A DNA stretch of 44,006 nucleotides from Elusimicrobiota bacterium (GTDB lineage Bacteria; Elusimicrobiota; Elusimicrobia; UBA1565; UBA9628), in NCBI GenBank assembly GCA_028871595.1, contig JAGWMT010000002.1, positions 1-44,006 on the forward strand. The letters are read 5' to 3'. Positions 23,775 through 32,930 of the stretch are shown here, in pieces. A model generated the notes under the pieces. That model saw nothing but the letters and a program-made list of their open reading frames with translations, made no database searches and had not been told where the DNA came from. The position numbers were made by a program, and so were the translations under genes. Numbering within the stretch: position 1 is the stretch's first letter; each line of letters opens with the position of its first letter.

Positions 23775-25373
23775 ATGTCCCGACGACTGAACGCCGTCCT
23801 GCTCTGCGCCGCCGTCGCCCTGCCCGCCGCCGCGGCGCCCGACGCCGTCTTCGACGGCAGCGCGGCCGGCTCGCCCGCCTTCTCCTTCCATTTTCCCCCC
23901 ATATTCGGCTCGCGGCCGGCCACCCCCGAGGCCGAACTGGCGCGCGCCGCCGGCGGCGACGAAAACGCGATCCTGGGACTCTCCGACGGCGCCCTGGCCA
24001 AGGCCGCGTCGGACCAGAAAGTCGCCATGCTGAAAACCTTGATCCGCTACTCCCACCCCCAACAAGGCTCCGACTCCGGCGCCGACCCGGATCAGGCCCG
24101 CCGCGAGGCCGCCATCCTCCGGCTCCTGGGCTCCTCGAAGGATCCGGCCGACTTCGACCGCGTCTTCTTCCGCATTGATCCCCGAAACCTCCCCAACGCC
24201 CTGTCCGATCCCAAGCCCGTCTTCGACATGGTGGAGCGCAACCGCGCCTCCGTGCGGCCGGGCGACTGGGCGGGGCTGGACCGCTACATCGACACGGTGG
24301 CCAACACGAAAAGTTCCGGCAAGAATACCGTCGAGTTCCTCATCGACAGCGGCGCGATCGCGCCCGGGCTGAGCGTCCTGCAGGATGCCCGAAAGTCCAT
24401 CCACTTGGAGGTCTTCCAATTCCAACCCGACGAGTACGGCTGGACCGTGGCGAAACTGCTGGCCGAGAAGGCCACCGCCGGCGTCCACGTGCGCGTCATG
24501 CTGGACGACAACGGCTCCTCGGTCTCGACCGACCCGGAGATCAACAAGGTCATGGACTTCATGCGCGCCGCCGGCGTGCAGGTCATCGTCAAGACGCCGT
24601 CCCTCTTCGCCAGCCACCTGGACCACCGCAAGGTCCTGGTCGTGGACGGCGACACCGCCTTCACCGGGGGCATGAATATCGGCCTTTCGTATCAAAAGGA
24701 TTGGCACGACCAGCAGACTTTGATCCAGGGCCCCGCCGTGACCGCCCTGCAGTCCGCGTTCCTGGAGCGCTGGCGCGCCGCCGGAGGAACCGTTCCCGAC
24801 GCGGAAACCCCCGACTTGTTCCCGCCGCTTAAAGAAGTTCCCGGCGGCGCCGAGACGCGCGTGGTCGCCCACGAGGGCGCGGCCAAGGATCAGAACATCC
24901 GCGCGATGTATCTGCGGGCCATCGACACCGCCGAGCGTTCCATCCGCATCGCCAATCCCTACTTCGTGGACGCCTCGGTGGTGGCGGAGTTGACGCGCGC
25001 CGCGCGCCGCGGGGTCCAGGTGCAGGTCGTCCTGCCCGAGGACAACGACCAAGCCCTCGTTCAGCGAGGCTCCCGCGCCTATTATCCGGACCTCCTCGCG
25101 GCCGGCATCGAGGTCTACGAGTACCAGGGACGCATGGCGCACGAGAAAGTGGCCGTCTTCGACTCGCGCTGGTCCACCTTCGGCTCGTCGAACCTGGACT
25201 CCCGCAGCCTGCGCTACAACGACGAACTCAACCTGGCCGTGTCCGACCCGGGGGTGGCGCGCTACATCGAGACGAATCTCTTCGGCGAGGATCTGAAGCG
25301 GAGCACGCGGATCACGTCGTATACTCCCACGCTGCGGGAGAAGCTGGACCGCTCTCTCGAGGATCAGCTCTAG
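23775..25373 (+). CDS. Exported phospholipase D / cardiolipin synthase-like protein
   Basis: 532 residues with a signal peptide (VLLCAAVALPAAA-AP), a Pro/Ala-rich region and helical segment to about residue 190, then two PLD domains. The first HKD motif is His284-x-Lys286..Asp291 (DHRKVLVVD) followed by FTGGMNIG; the second is His456-x-Lys458..Asp463 (HEKVAVFD) followed by FGSSNLDSRS. Both are complete, so it should be active as a phosphodiesterase or transphosphatidylase. The layout of the two domains resembles bacterial cardiolipin synthases, but those are membrane-anchored cytoplasmic-facing enzymes. A signal peptide in place of transmembrane helices suggests a periplasmic or secreted lipid- or nucleic-acid-cleaving role. 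The gene stands alone, ending 4 bases from a convergent hydrolase gene. Confidence 0.88.
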   Translation: MSRRLNAVLLCAAVALPAAAAPDAVFDGSAAGSPAFSFHFPPIFGSRPATPEAELARAAGGDENAILGLSDGALAKAASDQKVAMLKTLIRYSHPQQGSDSGADPDQARREAAILRLLGSSKDPADFDRVFFRIDPRNLPNALSDPKPVFDMVERNRASVRPGDWAGLDRYIDTVANTKSSGKNTVEFLIDSGAIAPGLSVLQDARKSIHLEVFQFQPDEYGWTVAKLLAEKATAGVHVRVMLDDNGSSVSTDPEINKVMDFMRAAGVQVIVKTPSLFASHLDHRKVLVVDGDTAFTGGMNIGLSYQKDWHDQQTLIQGPAVTALQSAFLERWRAAGGTVPDAETPDLFPPLKEVPGGAETRVVAHEGAAKDQNIRAMYLRAIDTAERSIRIANPYFVDASVVAELTRAARRGVQVQVVLPEDNDQALVQRGSRAYYPDLLAAGIEVYEYQGRMAHEKVAVFDSRWSTFGSSNLDSRSLRYNDELNLAVSDPGVARYIETNLFGEDLKRSTRITSYTPTLREKLDRSLEDQL

Positions 25374-25377
25374 GCGG

Positions 25378-26133
25378 TCAAAGCCTCTTCAGGAAGGAGA
25401 CCAGGCGCTCGTTGAAGGCGGCGGGATTCTCGGCGTTCGAGAAATGTCCCGCGTCGGGGATGATATGCAGCTCCGCGCCGGGAATGCGCGTGCGCAGGAG
25501 CTCCGCCAGCGGCAGCGGCGTGATCTTGTCCTGGGAACCGACCATAACCGAGGTCGGGACCTTGACGCCCGGCAGCGACGCGACCATGTCCCCGCGCGCG
25601 GCCAACGCGGCCATGGCCGCCGTCACCGCCTCGGGCGACGCCTTCGCTGCGATTCCCTTGAGAAACTCCAGGACCTTGGGCTTTCCGGTCAAGGTGGCCG
25701 GCGCCAGCGCGTCGCGGAAGAACGGCTCGGCGAACGCGGCGACGCCGCGCGAGCGCACGAAGTCCACCGCCGCGGCGCGTTTGATCTTGTTCTCGTTGGC
25801 GTCGCCCTCGGCACGCGTGTCGCACAAGACCAAGGCCCGGACCCGGCCCGGGGCCTTCTCCGCCAGCCGCAGGGCCACGTAGCCGCCCATCGAGAGACCG
25901 ACGAAGACGCACTTCTCGGGAACGGACTCCAAAACATCGTCAACGGCGTGCTCGATGAACCACGGCGCGGACAACGGCGTGCCGCCGAAGCCGCGCAGGT
26001 CCGGCGCCAGGACCCGGTAGGCGGCGAGCGCCGCGTACTGCGGCTCCCACATGGCCGACGACAGCGGAAACGCGTGCAGGAGAACGACGGGAAGACCCTT
26101 CGGGTCTCCGGACTCGCGGACGGACAGCTTCAT
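25378..26133 (-). CDS. Alpha/beta-hydrolase
   Basis: 251 residues. Typical single-domain alpha/beta-hydrolase: VVLLHAFPLSSAMWEPQ with the oxyanion-hole HxF region, LAPDLRGFGGT, the nucleophile elbow GLSMGGY with Ser81, a helical cap, VMVGSQDKITP supplying the Asp, and DAGHFSNAENP supplying the His. The triad is complete. It most resembles small esterases and the 3-oxoadipate enol-lactonase-like group, but no pathway context supports a particular ester. Cytoplasmic. Its ATG overlaps the M23 peptidase stop (ATGA); it is the last gene of the trxA operon. Confidence 0.9.
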   Translation of the reverse strand: MKLSVRESGDPKGLPVVLLHAFPLSSAMWEPQYAALAAYRVLAPDLRGFGGTPLSAPWFIEHAVDDVLESVPEKCVFVGLSMGGYVALRLAEKAPGRVRALVLCDTRAEGDANENKIKRAAAVDFVRSRGVAAFAEPFFRDALAPATLTGKPKVLEFLKGIAAKASPEAVTAAMAALAARGDMVASLPGVKVPTSVMVGSQDKITPLPLAELLRTRIPGAELHIIPDAGHFSNAENPAAFNERLVSFLKRL

Positions 26134-27086
26134 CGCTTTTTCTTCCGGTGCTTCCGCTCGGCGGCCGCCGTCGAGGTCTGCCCGATGGTCGCGCTCGGAT
26201 TGACCGGCCTGCCGTACTTGTCGCGCACCTCGAAGTGGAGGTGCGGGCCGGTGGACAGGCCGGTCGAGCCCACGCGGCCGATCATGGTCTTGCCGCGCTG
26301 GACGATCTGCCCCGGCCTCACCAGTATCTTCGAGAGATGCCCGTAGCGCGTGGACTCGCCGTTGAAATGGCGGATCTCGATCAACTGCCCGTAGCCCTCA
26401 TGCCAGCCGGCCTCGATCACCCGGCCGCTGCGCGCGGGGTACACCGGCGTGCCGTACGGCTTGGGGATGTCCAGGCCGTCGTGCATGCGCGCCTTGTGCA
26501 GGATCGGATGGAAGCGGTAGCCGAACGGGGAGGAGATGCGCGGGCGCACCTGGGACTCGAACGGAAAACGGTACGTGTCGAAATTCACGCGGATGCCGGG
26601 GATCAGTACGCGGTCGCCCCGGTCCAGCTCGTACGGCGCCAGCAGGGCGATGCCGGGGTAGTTGTTCGCACGCACGACCAGTTCCTTGAACTTGCGCCGC
26701 TCCACCGCGCCCACCTTGAAGCGCGCGATGATCTGATCGAGGGTCTCCGACGCCTTGCGCACCTCGTAGAGCTGCCCGTCGCGGTTGAGGACCGTGATGC
26801 GCATGCCGGGGTACATGAGGACGAACTCGTTGTTGTTCGTGGCCTGCATGGCCCCCAAAGTGGTCCCGTATTCCTTGGCCAGAGCGGACGCGCTGCCTTC
26901 CCCCTTCCTCAGGCGATGCTCGCCGTACAGCAAGCGGCGGGACTTGGCCATGACCTCCGGATTGGGCTCGTCGGGGCCGGGAGCGGTCAGGACGGAGAAG
27001 CGCTCGAAGTCCGCGGGGCGCGGCGCCGCCACCTGGGCGGGAGCGGAGACGGCGAGCAGGACGGCGAGGAGGGCGGGCGCGCTCAT
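26130..27086 (-). CDS. M23 family zinc endopeptidase with LysM-like regions
   Basis: 318 residues with an N-terminal signal peptide ([16 protein letters not shown]). Two LysM-like stretches ([30 protein letters not shown], and [20 protein letters not shown] followed by ANNYPGI) precede a complete lysostaphin-like domain: [33 protein letters not shown] (His202, Asp206), [40 protein letters not shown] (His282, His284). The zinc ligands are present, so it should cleave peptidoglycan cross-links rather than act as a non-catalytic activator. A basic RKHRKKKR tail ends the protein. It overlaps rho upstream and the hydrolase downstream by 4 bases each. Confidence 0.92.
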   Translation of the reverse strand: MSAPALLAVLLAVSAPAQVAAPRPADFERFSVLTAPGPDEPNPEVMAKSRRLLYGEHRLRKGEGSASALAKEYGTTLGAMQATNNNEFVLMYPGMRITVLNRDGQLYEVRKASETLDQIIARFKVGAVERRKFKELVVRANNYPGIALLAPYELDRGDRVLIPGIRVNFDTYRFPFESQVRPRISSPFGYRFHPILHKARMHDGLDIPKPYGTPVYPARSGRVIEAGWHEGYGQLIEIRHFNGESTRYGHLSKILVRPGQIVQRGKTMIGRVGSTGLSTGPHLHFEVRDKYGRPVNPSATIGQTSTAAAERKHRKKKR

Positions 27087-28435
27087 CCGGCCATGTTCGA
27101 CAGTTCCATCGCCTTCATGAAGTCCTTGTTGGACTTGGTGGACAGGATCTTATCGCGCAGGAGATCCATGGCCTCGACCGAGGCCAGCGGCGCCAGGACC
27201 TTGCGCAGGATCCAGATCTTGTTGATCTCGTCCTCGGAGAGGAGCATCTCCTCCTTGCGGGTGCCGGTGCGGTTGATCTCGATGGCCGGGAACATGCGCC
27301 GGTCGGCCAGCTTCCGGTCCAAGTACACCTCGGAGTTGCCGGTGCCCTTGAACTCCTCGAAGATCACTTCGTCCATGCGGCTGCCGGTCTCGATCAGCGC
27401 GGTGGCCAGGATGGTCAGGCTGCCGCCTTCCTCCACGTTGCGCGCCGAGCCCAGGAAGCGCTTCGGGCGCTGCAGAGAGGTGGCCTCCAATCCGCCCGAC
27501 AGCACCCGGCCCGACGACGGCGTGCAGGTGTTGTAGGCGCGCGCCAAGCGGGTGATGGAATCCAGAAGGATGATCACGTGCTTGCCCAGCTCCACTTGGC
27601 GCTTGGCTTTTTCGAGGACCATCTCGGCGACCTGGACGTGACGCTCGGCCGGTTCGTCGAAAGTGGAGGCGATGACCTCGCCCTTGATGGTGCGCTTGCA
27701 CTCGGTGACTTCCTCCGGGCGCTCGTCGATCAGGAGGACCAGGATCACGGTTTCCGGGTGATTCTTGGCGATCGCGTTGGCGATCTTCTGTAATATGACC
27801 GTCTTCCCGGTCTTCGGCGGCGCCACGATCAGCCCGCGCTGGCCCTTGCCGATGGGGCAGATCAGATCCATCAGACGGGTGGTGACCTCCTCGCGCGAGG
27901 TCTCCAGACTGTAGCGCGTCTCCGGGTGCAGGGGCGTCAAATTGTCGAACAGAGGGCGATCCTTGATGGTCTCCGCGTCGATGCCGTTGATCTTCTTGAC
28001 CTGGAGCAGCGCGAAGAAGCGCTCTCCGTCCTTGGGCGGGCGCACGAAGCCGGCGACGGTGTCTCCCTTGCGCAGGCCGAATTTCTTGATCTGCGAGGGC
28101 GACATATAGATGTCGTCGGGGCCGGCCAGATAAGAGTAGTCCGGGGAGCGCAGGAAGCCGAAGCCGTCGGGGAGGATTTCCAGGACGCCCTCGTCGAAGA
28201 TCATCCCGTTGGCCTTGAGCTGGCCCTCGACGATTTTCGCGATCAGCTCCTGCTTGCGCAGGCCGGAGACGCCCTCCAGCTTCAGCTCCGTCGCGATCGC
28301 GGTGAGCTGCGCGATGGTCTTCTTGGCCAGCTCCGCGGTTTCCAGCGGCTTCAGCGGCGCGGCGGGCGCCGCCGGAACGGGCGCGGGCAGATCCTGATTC
28401 TTGGACTGTTCGGCCATCTTAGTGGGCGTTTCCAT
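27083..28435 (-). CDS. rho: Transcription termination factor Rho
   Basis: 450 residues from the ATG at 28435, chosen because GGAGG lies 8 bases upstream; it overlaps coaE by 17 bases. A Met at 28417 is the alternative. An Ala/Pro-rich N-terminal 30 residues precede the Rho N-domain ([34 protein letters not shown]), the RNA-binding cold-shock domain ([34 protein letters not shown]), and the ATPase with Walker A APPKTGKT (205-212), [24 protein letters not shown] and the Q-/R-loop regions. A hexameric RNA helicase that ends transcription. The ATP and RNA sites look normal. Confidence 0.97.
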   Translation of the reverse strand: METPTKMAEQSKNQDLPAPVPAAPAAPLKPLETAELAKKTIAQLTAIATELKLEGVSGLRKQELIAKIVEGQLKANGMIFDEGVLEILPDGFGFLRSPDYSYLAGPDDIYMSPSQIKKFGLRKGDTVAGFVRPPKDGERFFALLQVKKINGIDAETIKDRPLFDNLTPLHPETRYSLETSREEVTTRLMDLICPIGKGQRGLIVAPPKTGKTVILQKIANAIAKNHPETVILVLLIDERPEEVTECKRTIKGEVIASTFDEPAERHVQVAEMVLEKAKRQVELGKHVIILLDSITRLARAYNTCTPSSGRVLSGGLEATSLQRPKRFLGSARNVEEGGSLTILATALIETGSRMDEVIFEEFKGTGNSEVYLDRKLADRRMFPAIEINRTGTRKEEMLLSEDEINKIWILRKVLAPLASVEAMDLLRDKILSTKSNKDFMKAMELSNMAG

Positions 28436-29045
28436 TCGGCGTTCCTCCGTGCAGCAGGGCCAAACCGGCGTGGGCCGCGCGCACCTTCGCCCGCAAGGAC
28501 GCGGGCGTTCCGTCGTTGTCGATAACGTAGTCGGCCAGCGCGCGCTTGCGCGCCAGCGGCCATTGCGCGGCCATGCGCCGCCGAGCCTGGACCGCGGTGA
28601 GCCCGTCGCGGCGGCGCACCCGCCGCAGTTGCTCGGCGGGACGGCAGGCCACCAGGAACGTCGCATCGAAAAGATCCCGCAGTCCGGCCTCGAACAAAAG
28701 GGGCGCGTCCACGACGACCACGCCGTTCAATCGGGACAGCAGGCGCGCCATCTCGCGCAGGATCAAGGGGTGCGTGACGCGCTCCAGCTTGCGCCGCCCG
28801 GCGGGGTGGCCGAACACCTTCGCGCCCAAGGCGCGCCGATCGATCTCCCCGCCGGCATCCAGGACGCGGCGGCCGAACGCGCGCACGATGGCCCGGTAGC
28901 CGGCGCGGCCCGGGCGGGCCTGTTCGCGGGCGATGCGGTCCAGGCTGAGGGTCGACGCGCCCATCGCCTCGAACTCGGCCAGGGCCGACGACTTCCCGGT
29001 CCCGATCCCGCCGGTCAGGCCCGCGACGAAGCGCTTGGGTCTCAC
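28419..29045 (-). CDS. coaE: Dephospho-CoA kinase
   Basis: 208 residues. P-loop [17 protein letters not shown] (GGIGTGKS at residues 12-19), [41 protein letters not shown], and [13 protein letters not shown] are all CoaE signatures; [13 protein letters not shown] closes the domain. It phosphorylates the 3'-hydroxyl of dephospho-CoA, the last step of CoA synthesis. It overlaps the rhomboid gene by 4 bases and rho by 17, which suggests tight co-translation. Confidence 0.96.
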   Translation of the reverse strand: MRPKRFVAGLTGGIGTGKSSALAEFEAMGASTLSLDRIAREQARPGRAGYRAIVRAFGRRVLDAGGEIDRRALGAKVFGHPAGRRKLERVTHPLILREMARLLSRLNGVVVVDAPLLFEAGLRDLFDATFLVACRPAEQLRRVRRRDGLTAVQARRRMAAQWPLARKRALADYVIDNDGTPASLRAKVRAAHAGLALLHGGTPNGNAH

Positions 29046-29887
29046 GAAGGCTTGCTCCTCCGCGAATAGCGCGCCATGATCTCGCGCTCGTCGTCCGTGA
29101 GCGAGTCCAGGCCGGTGGCCAGGATCTTATCGAGGATCCGGTCCACCTGGGCCATCGCGTCCTCGCCGCCGCCCTCGGCGTCGCCGGAAACGGGGCGCGC
29201 GGGACGGCGAGACGGCTGCGCAATCGCGGGGGCCGGGGCGGCGTCGCGCTCGAGCAGGCCCTTCGCCAGCGACTTCGCGTTGAGCTTCCAGACCCACCAC
29301 CAGCGGATGTACAGATAGCCGGTCACCATGCCGCCCAAATGGGCGAAGCGCGCGATGCCCGGCGTGGCTCCCGTGGCGCCGGCGAAGAACTCCAATGCGC
29401 CGAACAGGATGGCCATGTGGGCGGCCTTCACCGGGATCAGGAAATACAGGTAGACGACCGCGTCCGGGTACAGCATGGCGAAGGCCACCAGCAGGCCGTA
29501 CACGGGTCCGGAGGCGCCGATGACCGGAATGGTCGAGTGGACGCCGATGGCCGTGCTGGTCAGCGCCGCCCCGATGCCGCACAGGAAGTAGTACTTCAGG
29601 AACTCGTTCTGGCCCCACTGCGCCTCGACGGGCATGCCGAACATCCACAGCGCGAACAGATTGAAGATCAGGTGCCAGATGTTGCCGTGGAGGAAGAGAT
29701 AGGTGATCGGCTGCCAAATCCAGCGGTGGAACACCAGCTGCTCCGGGATCAGGCCGAACAGATCGTAGATCTGCGGTCCGACCATCTTCGCCACCAGGAA
29801 GCCGACGACGTTGGCGATCAGCAGCCCCTTGATGGCCGGAGGCATCGAGCCGAAATCGATCGGGTCATGACGGAATACGCGGGTCAC
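29042..29887 (-). CDS. Rhomboid-family intramembrane serine protease
   Basis: 281 residues from the GTG at 29887, overlapping the polA stop as GTGA. Six or so transmembrane segments carry the rhomboid motifs: WQPITYLFLHGNIWHLIFNLFALWMFG (the oxyanion His and Asn), GASGPVYGLL with catalytic Ser126, and FAHLGGMVTGYLY with catalytic His183. It would cleave transmembrane substrates within the membrane. A soluble C-terminal tail (about residues 205-281) ends in ILDKILATGLDSLTDDEREIMARYS, the short helical segment seen after many bacterial rhomboids. Active residues are intact. Confidence 0.93.
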   Translation of the reverse strand: MTRVFRHDPIDFGSMPPAIKGLLIANVVGFLVAKMVGPQIYDLFGLIPEQLVFHRWIWQPITYLFLHGNIWHLIFNLFALWMFGMPVEAQWGQNEFLKYYFLCGIGAALTSTAIGVHSTIPVIGASGPVYGLLVAFAMLYPDAVVYLYFLIPVKAAHMAILFGALEFFAGATGATPGIARFAHLGGMVTGYLYIRWWWVWKLNAKSLAKGLLERDAAPAPAIAQPSRRPARPVSGDAEGGGEDAMAQVDRILDKILATGLDSLTDDEREIMARYSRRSKPS

Positions 29888-32475
29888 TTGGTCTTCTCCA
29901 TGTCCTGCCAGTTGGGTCCGGCCTTCACGTCCACCGTCAGGGGCACGCGCAGCGTCACGGCCCCCTCCATCACGCCGCGGACCCATTTCGCGAAGGACGG
30001 AACCTCTTCCTTGTCCACCTCGAACACCAGCTCGTCATGGACCTGGAGCAGCATCACCGCGCCGCGCTTGCCCTTGGACAGGTCCTTGGCCACTTCCAGC
30101 ATGGCCAACTTGATGATGTCGGCGCTGCCGCCCTGGATGGGCGTGTTGCGCGCGGCACGCTCGGTAAACTGCCGCACCGCGGCGTTCTTGGCGGCCAGAT
30201 CCGGCAGCCAGCGCACGCGCCCCAGCAAGGTCCGGACGGACCCCGCGGCCTTCGCCTTCTCCAAATTCGATTCGACCCAGGCCGAGACGCCCGGATAGCG
30301 CTGCAGGTACGCCTTGATGTAGGCCGACGCCTCCTGCTGGGAGATCCCCAGCTGGGCGGACAGGCCGAACGCCGTCTGGCCGTACACGATGCCGAAATTG
30401 ATGGCCTTCGCCGCGCGGCGCTGATCCACGGTGACCTGGTCCGCGGGAAGGTGGAAGATCTCCGAGGCCGTGCGCCGGTGGATGTCCTCGCCGTTCTTGA
30501 AGGAAGCGGTCAAGGTCTCGTCGCCGGACTCGTGAGCCAGCACGCGGAGGTCGATCTGAGAGTAGTCGGCCGACACCAGCAAGCGGCCCTTCGGCGCGAC
30601 GAAGGCGCGGCGGATGCGGCGGCCGGCCTCGGAGCGGATCGGGATGTTCTGCAGGTTCGGGTCCAAACTGGAGAGGCGGCCGGTCAGCGCGCCGGCCTGG
30701 TCGAACGTGGTGTGAACGCGCTTGGTCTTCGGGTCCACGCGCTCCAACAGGCCGCGCACGTAGGTGGATTCCAGCTTCGCGATCTCGCGGTACTCCAGCA
30801 CCTTTCCGGGCAGGGCGTGGGACGCGGCGAGGATCTGCAGCGTCTCCTCATCGGTCGAGCGTCCGCCCTTGGCCGTCTTGTGCACGACGTCCAACCCCAG
30901 TTTGTCGAATAAAATCTCACCCAGTTGCTTCGGGGACTGCACGTTCAGCGGTCCGCCGGCCAGTTTGTCGATCTCGATCTGAAGCCCGGCGAGCGTCTTC
31001 TTGAATTCGACCGACAATTCCTTGAGGTACTTCTCGTCGAGCAGGACGCCGGCGCGCTCCATGTCGCGCAGGACGCCGGTGAGCGGCAGCTCGACCTTGT
31101 CGTACAGGTCGAAGACCTTCGTCTCCTTCATTTTCGCGATCATGGCCTCGCGGCCCAGCGCCGCGGCGGCGCGGGCCTGGGCCTTCTCGCCCGCGTCCTC
31201 GGCCTTGGGATCCTTGGCCGCGCCCGGATCGATGCAGTAGGCGGCGACCTTCGCGTCGAAATCAGGTCCGGCCAGCTCCAAGCCGACGGCATCCAGCGCG
31301 GCGCGAGTCGCCTTGAGATCCCAACCGCACTTGAGCGCAGGCCCGGCGAGGAACGAACGAACGGTCTTGTCGGCGGCGCCCGCTTCGTCCAGCACGGCGA
31401 TCTTGCCGCTGTCGAGACCCAGCGCCAAACGCACGCGGGACGTGGTGAGCAGTTCGCCCTCGCCGGCGGAATCAGGAACGGCGGCGACGAGGAAAGACTT
31501 CGCCTTCGGAAGTTCCTTGGCCAGCGACTTGAATTCCACCTTCTCAACGGCGGGCGTCGCGGCGGCCCCATCCTTCACGGCGGGAACAGGAATGGACACG
31601 GCGATGTCCTCGGGCTTGGCGCCGAGATCCTTCGCGAGCGAACGGAATTCGAAGGCGGCCAGATCATGAAGGAGCTTCTGGGAATCCGGCTCCGCCACGC
31701 GGCAGTCCTCGGGCTCGGCGTCGAGCGGCACCTTCTCGTCCAAGGCGATCAAGGACAGCGCCAGGTCGGCGGTCTCCTCGCCGTCCTTCAACGTCTGCAG
31801 GAGCTTCGGCGTCAACGCCTTGTCGCCCTTCTTGGCGGCCGCGATGGCGCCCTTGAGCGAGCCGTAGGCTTTGATCAGCTTCACCGCGCCCACGGGACCG
31901 ACGCCCTTCACGCCTGGGACGTTGTCCGAGCTGTCGCCCACGATGGCCAAATAGTCGCGCACGGCCGACGGAGGGATCCCGAATTTTTCCTCGACCTGCG
32001 GGGGGTCCATCCAAACGTTCTTGGACGCGTTAAAAACGCGTATGCCGGGGCCGACCAACTGCAAAGCGTCCTTGTCTCCGGTGACCAGAACCGCGTCCCA
32101 GCCGTGCTTGACGGCCTTCCTCGCCAGAGTGGCCATGATATCGTCCGCTTCGTAACCCGCCTTCTCGACGCACTTCATGCCCATGGCCTCGGCCAGCGGC
32201 TTCGCCCGCTTGAGCTGGGCGATCAAATCGGGATCGATTTCCTTGCGGGTGGCCTTGTACTGGTCGTAGGCCTTGTGGCGGAAGGTCGGTCCGGGGGTGT
32301 CGAAGCACACCGCCAGGCCGTCGGGCTTGTCGCGCTTGAGGATTTGGATGATGGTGCGCGCGAAGCCGTACAGCGCGCCCACCGGCTCACCCTTCGAATT
32401 CGTCAGCGGAGGGAGCGCGTGATAGGCCCTATGAAGGTACGCGTGGGCGTCGACCAGGTAAAGGCGGGGTTTCAT
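29884..32475 (-). CDS. polA: DNA polymerase I (5' nuclease + polymerase; 3'-5' exonuclease site lost)
   Basis: 863 residues. The N-terminal 5' nuclease is complete (YLVDAHAYLHRAYHALPP, AVCFDTPGPTFRHKAYDQYKATRK, GYEADDIMATLA, VLVTGDKDALQLV, GDSSDNVPGVKGVGPVGA). The middle domain keeps the exonuclease fold (about residues 310-440) but lacks the DxE motif, and the second catalytic Asp region reads GWDLKATRAAL, so proofreading is probably absent, as in Taq-type enzymes. The polymerase has motif A SADYSQIDLR (from 635), motif B RRAAKAINFGIVYG (from 686) and motif C QVHDELVFEV (from 811). It processes Okazaki fragments and repair gaps. It lies 51 bases after trxA and overlaps the rhomboid gene. Confidence 0.97.
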   Translation of the reverse strand: MKPRLYLVDAHAYLHRAYHALPPLTNSKGEPVGALYGFARTIIQILKRDKPDGLAVCFDTPGPTFRHKAYDQYKATRKEIDPDLIAQLKRAKPLAEAMGMKCVEKAGYEADDIMATLARKAVKHGWDAVLVTGDKDALQLVGPGIRVFNASKNVWMDPPQVEEKFGIPPSAVRDYLAIVGDSSDNVPGVKGVGPVGAVKLIKAYGSLKGAIAAAKKGDKALTPKLLQTLKDGEETADLALSLIALDEKVPLDAEPEDCRVAEPDSQKLLHDLAAFEFRSLAKDLGAKPEDIAVSIPVPAVKDGAAATPAVEKVEFKSLAKELPKAKSFLVAAVPDSAGEGELLTTSRVRLALGLDSGKIAVLDEAGAADKTVRSFLAGPALKCGWDLKATRAALDAVGLELAGPDFDAKVAAYCIDPGAAKDPKAEDAGEKAQARAAAALGREAMIAKMKETKVFDLYDKVELPLTGVLRDMERAGVLLDEKYLKELSVEFKKTLAGLQIEIDKLAGGPLNVQSPKQLGEILFDKLGLDVVHKTAKGGRSTDEETLQILAASHALPGKVLEYREIAKLESTYVRGLLERVDPKTKRVHTTFDQAGALTGRLSSLDPNLQNIPIRSEAGRRIRRAFVAPKGRLLVSADYSQIDLRVLAHESGDETLTASFKNGEDIHRRTASEIFHLPADQVTVDQRRAAKAINFGIVYGQTAFGLSAQLGISQQEASAYIKAYLQRYPGVSAWVESNLEKAKAAGSVRTLLGRVRWLPDLAAKNAAVRQFTERAARNTPIQGGSADIIKLAMLEVAKDLSKGKRGAVMLLQVHDELVFEVDKEEVPSFAKWVRGVMEGAVTLRVPLTVDVKAGPNWQDMEKTK

Positions 32476-32526
32476 CGACCGGGGGTCGAAAGGAACGTCG
32501 GGACGGCGACGGCGGCGGCGACGGCT

Positions 32527-32856
32527 TTAGGCGGCGGCGAGAAGACCGTCGAGAAGCTTCTTGATGTCGGCCTTGGACATGACGCCGACGCGCTGCTCGA
32601 CCAGCTTTCCACCCTTGAAGAAAAGCAACGTCGGAATCGCGGAAATCCGGAACCGGCCGGGGGCGTTCGGATGCTCGTCGGTGTTCAGCTTGCCGACCTT
32701 GACCTTGCCCGCGTACTCCTTGGCGATCTCCTCGACGACCGGGGTCAGCATGCGGCATGGACCGCACCAGGGCGCCCAGAAATCGACCAGCACGGGCTGG
32801 GCGCTCTCCAAAACTTCCTTGTCGAAGGTGTCGTCGGTCAGCTGGATTTCGGCCAT
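32527..32856 (-). CDS. trxA: Thioredoxin
   Basis: 109 residues, single thioredoxin domain. Active site WCGPC with Cys31 and Cys34 in VDFWAPWCGPCRMLTPVVEEIA, the cis-Pro loop AIPTLLFFKGGKLVEQRVG, and no signal peptide, so a cytoplasmic disulfide reductase. A GGAGA ribosome binding site lies about 9 bases before the ATG. It is the first gene of the seven-gene group running to 25378, with a near-consensus promoter directly upstream. Confidence 0.97.
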   Translation of the reverse strand: MAEIQLTDDTFDKEVLESAQPVLVDFWAPWCGPCRMLTPVVEEIAKEYAGKVKVGKLNTDEHPNAPGRFRISAIPTLLFFKGGKLVEQRVGVMSKADIKKLLDGLLAAA

Positions 32857-32892
32857 CGGGATGATCTCCTGGGGAGGAACGGCTCTAAATTC

Positions 32893-32921
32893 ATGATAGC
32901 AGGCCCGACGGAGGCTGTCAA
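32893..32921 (-). promoter_or_regulatory. Strong sigma70-type promoter of the trxA operon
   Basis: TTGACA (32916-32921) and TATCAT (32893-32898) on the minus strand, separated by exactly 17 bases and 36 bases before the trxA ATG. It is the best promoter match in the window. Confidence 0.85.
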
Positions 32922-32930
32922 GCGAAGGGG

